Source: Euonymus europaeus (taxonomy: Eukaryota > Streptophyta > Magnoliopsida > Celastrales > Celastraceae). From it: 64,000 bases of DNA. Positions 57,103 through 64,000 of the stretch are shown here, piece after piece. How positions within the stretch are numbered: position 1 is the stretch's first letter; each line of letters begins with the position of its first letter. Location: positions 20,444,022 to 20,508,021 of the forward strand of contig OY756967.1 in the NCBI GenBank assembly GCA_963580455.1. Direction: 5' to 3'. Made by a program: the position numbers and the translations under genes. Under the pieces are notes generated by a model. The model was not told the DNA's origin and searched no databases. It saw only the letters and a program-made list of their open reading frames with translations.

Positions 57103-57522
57103 GTGTGTATACATACACATACACACATATATAGATATATATATGTATACATACACATATATGTAGATATATCTGTATACATACACATATACACATATAT
57201 CTACATATATGTGTGTGTACATATATATCTACATATATGTGTGTATGTGTATGTATTCCCACATATATATATATATTTATATGTATGTATAGATATATTT
57301 ATGTATGTATGTATCTATATATATATTGTGTATTATATTTTTCGGGCTCGGGCCAGCCCAAATGATTGGGCTTCGGGCCGGGCTTGGCCCCAGAAATGGA
57401 GCCCAGGCCCGCCCGAAGCCTATGTCGGGCTGCCCAAGCCCGAGGTCCCTTCGGACCCTGGCCGGGCTTTGGCCCGTGGGCTCGGGCCGGCCCAAGGCCC
57501 ACGGGCCGTTTGAAGAGGCCTA
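56769..57522. mobile_element. Non-autonomous hAT element, GGCCCGG-rich, with microsatellite core
   Basis: A 754-bp element with ends TAGGCCTCGTC and (inverted) TAGGCCTCTTC and perfect 8-bp duplications GATTGAAG (56761-56768 and 57523-57530). The arms are built from GGGCCGGGC/GCCCGGGCC words; the centre is a long TA/CA microsatellite. It has no coding capacity. Confidence 0.88.
56900..57330 (+). repeat. Compound TATA/TACA/CACA microsatellite
   Basis: About 430 bp of interrupted TATATACACACA, TATATCTACA and pure (TA)n sequence, including a long TA run near 57070-57100. It produces long spurious frames of Tyr/Ile/Val/Cys on both strands. Confidence 0.9.
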
Positions 57523-57698
57523 GATTGAAGTTTGGTTTCGGTTTATAATCAAACTTAATTTTCATAATTCGAAACCGAATCAAAAATCAAAATACACAAA
57601 AACATAAAATCAAAATCGAATCGATAAACTGTAAACCGAATCGAACTTTGTTTTGGTGTTCGGTTTTCGGTACGGTTTCTTCGACCCCTAGATGTCAC

Positions 57699-58188
57699 CG
57701 GTCATGGTGGCCGAATCGAGCATTTGAAGCTACGTGGCTGAAAGTTTTAAACCCAGATTTCGAGAGCTGCTGTCGATGTTGGTCTGGTTTTGTCGATTAT
57801 TGTCTTGCAAAACTTTTGACACTAACCACGTCGCGAATGGTCGTCAGACAAAGAATATCCGTTGTCGGCAATGGTGGTTCGGTATTTTCTAGGAGAGAGA
57901 AAAATCATGAAACAAAGTTCACTTTATTTATCATTATGTCACCGGACTATTCTAAGAATTTGTCAAACGGTAATGCTAGTTCTACATAGACATTGTATCC
58001 ATAAAGATCCATAATCTAGCTGGCTTGCCACATGGACGGCTGACTCAACAAGTTTAAATTGTTGAAATTTGAAAAAGACATTGTCAGCTTTATTTTGAAT
58101 TAATTGGGACTGTCATAGTTAACCATAGTTACTTTTTTGTTTCTACAATTTTATTATCACAATTACAGTTCCCCAAAAACCCATTTAC
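57699..58188. other. Spacer between nested transposons and motif-rich block
   Basis: No supported gene. A plus-strand frame at 57648-57989 crosses the transposon border and has no recognisable domain. Confidence 0.35.
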
Positions 58189-58430
58189 ATGGAAGAGAAC
58201 TCTCCAACTTCTTCTCCACCGCTTTCGAAGCTGAAGAACACCATTGTTGAAGCTCAAATCGAAGCTGAAGATCGTGGTAATATAGCATTTCCAACTTGTT
58301 CTCTTTCTCTCTCTCTCATTGACCACTTTTTTCTCCATGTTTTGCTTCGACCTTCTCCTAATGACCCTGACTTGATTTCGTTGGAGCTCCGGTCACCGTA
58401 TCTCACTTGTTGCGGCAACATCTACAAGGT
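58189..58430 (+). CDS. Hypothetical first exon (MEENSPTSSPP...)
   Basis: Open frame from ATG 58189, MEENSPTSSPPLSKLKNTIV, through a leucine-rich centre (SLSLIDHFFLHVLLRPS) to a donor-like AAG/GTACC after 58428-58430. The upstream sequence ends in TCACAATTACAG, acceptor-like. I do not recognise the protein. It lies just 5' of the motif-rich repeat block with MAKGSSSRSK exons and may be the start of an element-encoded gene, or chance. Low confidence. Confidence 0.3.
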
Positions 58431-59245
58431 ACCTTCAATTTGTGATTTTTTTAGAAAAAACTCATGAGTTGTGTCTGATTAAGGAAGTGGAGCATGTGAT
58501 TTTGGGTTTTTGCTTTTTTTTTTTTTAATTACATTCTTCAGTGGTTTTTTTTCCTTAATTACTTTGAGATTTTTATTCTATTCATTTTATCATTGAACTC
58601 ACACTGGAATTCATAGCAGTTATAATATTATTTTTATTCGATTCGTTATTACACTGAGTCTGAAATTAGACCCTAAAATTACACTATAATTTTTAGTGAT
58701 AATCAATCTGTGGCAATGTAATTAAGAGTAATGAGAGCCCTAGTTTGAAGCCTTAATTTTTGAAGCTCAATGTAATAATGTAATTTGCAATGTAAGTAGT
58801 CTATAATTCGATATTGTAAATAGGAATTACCATATGGTAGACATGAATGTTACATTGCTTAAATGAAGATGATTATTGCATTATTTTTTCACAATGTTAT
58901 TCATAGTAGTTGCGACTTTTGGGACTAAAATTAGGGCTCAAAATTACACTGTAAATGTTGTGATAGTATACCGTAACAATGTAATTACTTATGTAAATAG
59001 CCTATTATATTGTATAAAATATGTTTATTACAGTGGATAAAATGTATATATTACATTGTATTTCTTATTTAGACGTTATATTATTGTAAGGAGCATGATT
59101 ATTGCATTATTCTAACGCATTGTGCTCCAATGTCTTACACAGTGTCCTATAGACATTGTTATTACAGTGCTTGTATTTGGGTTAATATATTGCTGATATT
59201 TGGATTAGTTGTACATTGTTAATGAAATGCATTCCATGTGATTAG

Positions 59246-59404
59246 ATGGCGAAGGGTAGTTCATCACGCTCTAAACATATTGCAAAAGTTTTGGGCAAAG
59301 TAAATGTATATTCGTCGAAGAAGGTTCATAGGCCTCCAAATGAACTAGAGGTGTCTTGTTCGAATATGTCACCTTTTCATGAACATGTAATTATTACATT
59401 TTGA
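59246..59404 (+). pseudogene. Exon-like segment MAKGSSSRSK, copy 1
   Basis: After an acceptor-like GTGATTAG, an open stretch of 52 codons begins MAKGSSSRSKHIAKVLGK and continues through VHRPPNELEVSCSNMSPF to a TGA. A donor-like GTAATT follows codon 47. The first ten residues are identical to the copy at 60415. Basic, Ser-rich, with no domain I recognise. Likely a fragment of a transposon-encoded protein. Confidence 0.35.
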
Positions 59405-59479
59405 TATCTAAGTTGATAGCTCTTATTACATTGTGAAACACTTGGGGTTGTTTTAAAGTAATAAAAATATTTCAATGTC

Positions 59480-60110
59480 TCTATTTACATTGGTTAGCTA
59501 CGTGGTTGATGGATTTGGATTGGCTTGGGTTGAATTTAATTATATGTTGGTTTTTTACTACACAAGTCTATAGATAGTGTGGTCTTTGAGGAACACATTG
59601 TCCTTATTATGGTTTATTGCATTGTGTTTTTTTGGGATTACATTGTGCTTATTTGAAGATTTTAAATTGAACTTTGATTATAAGGTGGTTGTTTTATAGC
59701 TCTCAAGCTTTTTGAATGTATATATTTACATTGTGTACTTACGTGCTTGATGGATTTGGGTTGGGTTGAGTTGAATTTTAAAAAAAATAATTGGTTTTTG
59801 ATGCTAAATTAATACACAAGTCCATTGACACTGTGGTTTTTGAGGATGACATTGTGTTTATTGTGGGTTGCTACATTGTGATTTGTCAGGATTACATTGT
59901 GCTTATTTGAAGTTTTTAGATTGAAATTTGATTACATGGTCGTTGTTTGAAACCTCTCAAGCTTTTTGAATGTATATATTTACATCGATTACTTAATTGT
60001 TTGATGGTTTTGGGTTGGGTTGCGTTCAATTTTTTTTTTTGATGCCAAATAATTGCACAACTCTATTGACATTGGAGAGCTTGGGTGATGACATTGTCCC
60101 TTGCTTATTA
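59480..60110 (+). repeat. Degenerate tandem repeat, about 2.5 units of ~245 bp
   Basis: Units contain GGATTTGGATTGGCTTGGGT-like blocks at about 59510, 59750 and 60004, each followed by a CACAAGTC(T/C)AT block, GACATTGT/ACATTGTG words and TCTCAAGCTTTTTGAATGTA. Units are about 75-85% alike by eye. They lie inside the motif-rich block. Confidence 0.7.
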
Positions 60111-60414
60111 TAACATTGAATGTTTATGATGTTATTACATTGGGAGATAATGTATTACAATACATTTATGCAATGTACTACTTGATGTTGCATAGGAGAA
60201 CTTTATATTGTTATGGTACTCAAATTTTTAATGTAATAAACCATAATTACAGATGGCAAAAGGCAGGTCAGGTCAACTAGATCTAAATAGCATTGACATT
60301 GGTCATATGATATATTACATTGTGTGTAATTGATTGTTACATTGCTTGTATTACATTGCACCATATGTTTTTATTAAATTGAATGTTTTTGAAATTAATG
60401 TAACATTGTTACAG

Positions 60415-60681
60415 ATGGCGAAGGGTAGTTCATCGCGGTCTAAAAATGTTTCCACTGGTACGGGTAAGATGAAATCTAATACATCGGGGAAGGCTCGTAA
60501 GCAACCCAACGAATTGTAGTTTAAATTAAATATGAGAGCTATCAAAACTCTATTAGGAAGCCTTAAGTTGAGCAAGAAGCATTTGTCATTTATCAAGAAA
60601 ACACCATTTCATACCCACGAAATAACGAACATTAAAACAATAATAATTACATTGGACAATCATGAAAATGATTGCAAATAA
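60415..60681 (+). pseudogene. Exon-like segment MAKGSSSRSK, copy 2, with in-frame stop
   Basis: After TGTTACAG, ATG 60415 opens MAKGSSSRSKNVSTGTGKMK through ARKQPNEL to a TAG at 60517-60519. The same frame then stays open for 53 more codons containing MRAIKTLLGSLKLSKKHLSF and IKKTPFHTHEI. Read through the stop, PNEL followed by a helical Leu/Lys segment and KTPF resembles N-terminal parts of plant Mutator-associated Ulp1/DUF1985 proteins, but this is a weak by-eye match. A third, shorter start, ATGGCAAAAGGCAGG, occurs at about 60253. Confidence 0.35.
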
Positions 60682-61020
60682 TACGCATTGCAATAAGAAA
60701 CTCTCAAGATTAAACACAATGTAATTAAGCACTGCCTAATGATCAATACAATATAATAAGACACTGGAAAATAAAAAAATAAAAAAATAAGACACTACTA
60801 TTAAACTAATACACAAGGTCATAATGCATTGTCAAATTAAAACACAATGTAATAAAACACTGGTGAATTCAAACACAATTGAATAAGTCACTACCCAAAT
60901 AAAATACAATGTAATAAGGCCCTGTCTAATGGTCAACATAATGTAATAAAATACTGTCATACTTAAACACAATATAATAAAACACTGTCAAATTAAAACA
61001 CAGTATAATAAGGCTTAATT

Positions 61021-63321
61021 CTTTCATATCCATGAAATTCTTAAATCCAATTTAAATATTAAAATAAGATGAGAAAAATAGAGTTGATGTGACTAAAACT
61101 ATGAAAGAGAATAGATTGAGTTAAAAGAAAGAGAGAACATGTACTAACCTAAATGAATTTTAGACTGAGTTTTAATTTCCAAAAACAAAAAGCTTATTTG
61201 GAAACTTGAAACAAACACAATTTTCGAGATTCAACAGATAGTATAAAAAATAAAAACTCTACCGTTGTTTATAATACACAATAAATAAATATATATTTAA
61301 ATTTTTAGATATATTAACTAAATTATTTATTTCTTAGCTATCCATTCAAAAGCCTAAGCCCAAAGTAGAATTTCATGCACAGCCCATTTACGCACTTCAC
61401 ACCATTAGCCTAGTAGCCCACCAAGTCATAGCCCATATTCCATTATTAAATAAATCAAAGAAATCCACAAACCCCTAAATTTCACACAGACCTTAAATTG
61501 ATAGTTTTCTTCTCTTCTTTTATCATTCTCGGCCGCAGAACAGACGAAGTGTGTACCCTCAATCAATCATCAGTGCATCAAGTTATTTATCAAGACGATC
61601 TACGATCTACCGCCGCCTGAAGAGTCTAAAAGTGACAACCTTCCTTATCTATCGATCATCATTTCACGAATGGTATTTTCTGTGAATACAATAGCTAGAG
61701 CTTAGAAGAACTTTCTATTTATGGAAATTGAATTAGTTAATTCTGTTATATATAGCCCATAGGTTTTATCAATGGCTCGATTTCTCAACCTTTATTCACA
61801 GATCCATTTTATGAGTTTTGGCTAGCAACTAATTTTATGTTCAGTCATGGATTGTGAATTCGATTACAAAGCATATTGTAGAAATTTGGTTGTTGAATGA
61901 CTCAAAATTCGTCTGATTATCCTTCTCAAAATTTTCTTGTAGAGCATTATCGTACTGCTCGATAAACTGTTTCAATGTGGTCTTCGAATTGATATAATCA
62001 TAAAAAAAAAAATCATACTCTCACTCCGTGTGATGGTGGACATTTTAGTCCAAAAATGTTTCCTTACAAATAAGGAACCCAAATCTCCTTCTACAAGTAT
62101 AAATTTTTCAGCCAAACATTCTCACCAAGATTGTACACATAAATCATCAACGATTATATAAAATTATTTATGAATAGTCTATAGACGATTAGCATTTTCC
62201 TTGTAGATAATTATTGAGAATCTCATAAACTTGTATGAAATTGATCTATGATTTTATTAGTAAATGTTTATCTTTCAGAGGATTTTTTTTAGGTGCAGAA
62301 TCCAATTAGTACATTTAATAAATATAGACACGCGTGTGGCAATATTAATCAAAATTTAATATAGTCAACAGCAAATTAATCTCTTATTAGTTACATTGAT
62401 CCACTTTAATTAACTAGTTTTTAACCTGTTTTGATTTGCTATAATAGTAATGTTAGGGATTTTAGTGATTTTTCAATATTTTAAAAACATCTTAACAGTG
62501 TGTGACACCCATTCATTGGGTGTAGAGATATTATAACAAATGACCCATTATAAATCACCAATCACCAATGAATAATGACACACTACTGAAATACTTAGGA
62601 TGAAAACCACTTTTATCATTTTTTATACTCTATTAATTTACTAATTATAATCCATCTGGGACTAGGCTTTCCATGTCAAAAGTTGTTTGCTGGAAGGTGC
62701 ATGCATGGCTAGCTAGTTTGATTTGAGTGAAAGGTTAATTGTAATTCCTAATTAATATATTACTACAACGTTTGAAAGAATAATTTTGGTCTCATCAAAA
62801 CAATGATAAATATTAAATCTATAAATACGTAACAACCTTAATATATAAAAGATTATATCATTCATTTTTCTATATTATGATATTATATATACATAACAAA
62901 ATATTATACTCTTTATGCTAGTAACGGGAATGATTGCATATGTAAGTTTAATTTGCATTTGGAGTCAGATATGCATCTAAACTTAGACTGTTATATTCAT
63001 GCGTAAATTTTTTTCTCTCTCCCAACAAGAGGTGAGTTGGGCATAACTCAACGTATAGTCATAAAAATATTACTCTCATTGAAACTGAACTCATAATTTT
63101 CTAAATCCGTATACGGTTTGACCTGAACATTATCACTCTCTCTAGTATCTAGATAGAGATATAAATGGACTCGCACCAAAAAAAATATAAAGAAAAGGGT
63201 AAGCTATGAATGGACTCGAATTCTTATTTTGTTCAACAATATTATTAATCAAGGGCGCCAAACACCAACGTTATACATCAACACATACTCTGCGTCTTAT
63301 ACCGTGACAAGAAATCCATAA
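61021..63321. other. Gene-free spacer
   Basis: About 2.3 kb, AT-rich. A CT-rich patch and TCTTCTTTTATC sequence at 61500-61680 looks like a promoter or leader of a plus-strand gene, but no coding exon follows. A small inverted-repeat element of about 93 bp (62496-62588, arms with GACACCCATTCATTGG / CCAATGAATAATGACA) is present. No genes supported. Confidence 0.4.
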
Positions 63322-63954
63322 TCATATCTTGACCTTCCCGGCAAGCATAAAAGCCTTAAACACTACCGACCGGACAAGCTCACGCCCACCCCAGGCACTC
63401 TCAAGCTCTTGAACCACACTTTCAGACAACAAATCCACACCTTGGTCCTTAGCAGTAATCACAGCCGACCACGACATGAAATTCTTCAACAACCCTTCAA
63501 ACTTGAGCTCCTTGGGTATCTCCAACTCCAATGGCTTCCCTTCACAACCCAACCCAACACTCTCAAACTGAAATGGTAGCTCCCTATACCCATCAAACAA
63601 GTACTGAATCTTCCCGTTCCAATATGGAAGTGTCGTGTCGTGAAATTGCTTTGCTAGCCGATCGAATTCTGGACTAACGACGACGTCGTTGTAGCACCAG
63701 ACTGCAAATATGCCTCCAGGCTTGCGCAGGAGGCGCGTGACGAGGGTGTAGAATTTCGGGAGATCGAACCAGTGGATGGCTTGTGCTACTGTGATCAAGT
63801 CTACTGAGTTTTCGCCTCCCATTAAGATGATTAGTTCTTCGTCGGAGAGGAGTAAGGGAGTGTGGATGTATTGAACTCTTGAATGTGGCATTGCCAATTT
63901 CAGCTGGGCTTCACTCACGTCTGTGGCTACCACTTTCTCATAGTGCTCCGCGAG
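63322..63954 (-). CDS. SAM-dependent methyltransferase (Methyltransf_11 type), partial
   Basis: Last exon of a class I methyltransferase, 210 codons to a TGA-type end at 63322; the 5' part lies beyond the window. The exon begins at an acceptor GTAACAG (63955-63961) with LAEHYEKVVATDVSEAQLKL, i.e. the end of motif I and motif II, where the acidic residue of VVATD contacts the SAM ribose. SVDLITVAQAIHWFDLPKFY and RLLRKPGGIFAVWCYN follow. This wording matches the plant group annotated as putative methyltransferase DDB_G0268948-like (Arabidopsis At1g55450/At2g41380 type), small-molecule methyltransferases of unknown substrate. The GxGxG SAM loop must be encoded upstream. An in-frame stop precedes the acceptor, confirming that the exon starts here. 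Confidence 0.8.
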   Translation of the reverse strand, partial: LAEHYEKVVATDVSEAQLKLAMPHSRVQYIHTPLLLSDEELIILMGGENSVDLITVAQAIHWFDLPKFYTLVTRLLRKPGGIFAVWCYNDVVVSPEFDRLAKQFHDTTLPYWNGKIQYLFDGYRELPFQFESVGLGCEGKPLELEIPKELKFEGLLKNFMSWSAVITAKDQGVDLLSESVVQELESAWGGRELVRSVVFKAFMLAGKVKI

Positions 63955-64000
63955 CTGTTACGAGACCATATCAAATGAGCCGAGGCCCGGCCCAACTTGT

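Larger units (their letters stand above)
56170..57690. mobile_element. hAT element (CCGAACCG family) carrying two nested insertions
   Basis: Outer element of 1521 bp with ends TAGGGGTGGAAG and (inverted) TAGGGGTCGAAG and 8-bp flanking duplications GATGCCAC (56162-56169) and GATGTCAC (57691-57698), one mismatch. The arms match the 53353-53863 element (ACCGAAAAAAT..., TTCGGTTTTCGG). Removing the insertions at 56263-56495 and 56769-57522 and one copy of their duplications leaves about 520 bp, the size of that intact relative. Confidence 0.85.
58640..61020. mobile_element. TTACATTG-motif block, possible decayed VANDAL/Mutator-type element
   Basis: About 2.4 kb studded with the word TTACATTG and near matches (TACATTG, GACATTG, GCATTG), more than twenty by eye. 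From about 59040 to 60420 they are mostly in the TTACATTG orientation, while from about 60710 to 61010 they are mostly in the opposite orientation, CAATGTAATAA, spaced roughly every 25-50 bases. Between lie exon-like segments coding for MAKGSSSRSK. I found no terminal inverted repeat or target duplication, so limits and class are inferred. Clustered short motifs in TIR-less Mutator elements (VANDALs) are bound by element-encoded proteins, which is the analogy. Confidence 0.4.

Noticed and set aside
56749..57262. Long open frames rich in Tyr/Ile/Val on both strands
   Set aside because: They are translations of the TA/CA microsatellite inside a hAT element; no protein family has such sequence.
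60600..61020. Regularly spaced CAATGTAATAA words suggesting a CRISPR-like array
   Set aside because: Spacing is irregular, spacers are themselves similar AT-rich phrases, and the DNA is eukaryotic nuclear.

Overview
The window is nuclear DNA from a flowering plant, almost certainly a eudicot. It is AT-rich, its genes carry short GT-AG introns, it contains a eukaryotic tRNA gene and plant-only gene families (PLS-class PPR, TBL, PMT, GA 20-oxidase, RGLG), and the intergenic space is packed with small non-autonomous transposons. No bacterial, organellar or viral block was seen. I assembled exon models by hand from splice signals, reading frame and family similarity; each closes in frame from ATG to stop.

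Layout. 0.7-5.0 kb: HDA14-type histone deacetylase (-). 6.0-8.1 kb: SLO2-like PPR editing factor (-), diverging across about 0.34 kb from a second intronless PPR gene (+, 8.4-10.2 kb). 11.5-12.6 kb: small plant-specific protein of unknown function (+). 13.8-16.6 kb: PAXX/XRCC4-like DNA-repair protein (-). 17.6-17.8 kb: 62-residue basic protein (-). 18.5-21.5 kb: gene-poor, with a Tourist-like MITE, a 2 x 294 bp tandem duplication and a hAT element. 22.1-25.7 kb: TBL O-acetyltransferase (-). 27.1-31.9 kb: transposon cluster (two Mutator-like elements, one holding a solo LTR, and a hAT element). 33.0-37.0 kb: PMT24/25-type Golgi methyltransferase (+). 39.2-44.3 kb: RGLG-type E3 ligase (-) with a GC-rich hAT element and a SINE in its introns. 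46.26 kb: tRNA-Pro(UGG). 46.5-48.1 kb: gibberellin 20-oxidase (-). 48.8-54.4 kb: MITE, SINE and decayed LINE sequence. 54.6-55.3 kb: GATA factor (-). 56.2-57.7 kb: nested transposons. 58.2-61.0 kb: an unusual motif-dense repeat region that looks like a decayed Mutator/VANDAL-type element. 63.3-64 kb: SAM methyltransferase (-), cut by the window end.

The genes do not form one pathway. Several encode organelle-related or housekeeping functions (HDA14, two PPRs) and two have TGGGCY 'site II' boxes upstream. TBL and PMT both act on wall polysaccharides in the Golgi. The most noteworthy non-genic observations are the 58.6-61.0 kb block of TTACATTG/CAATGTAA words that change orientation around a repeated exon, and six small hAT-type elements with 8-bp target duplications, each built from a different iterated short word.
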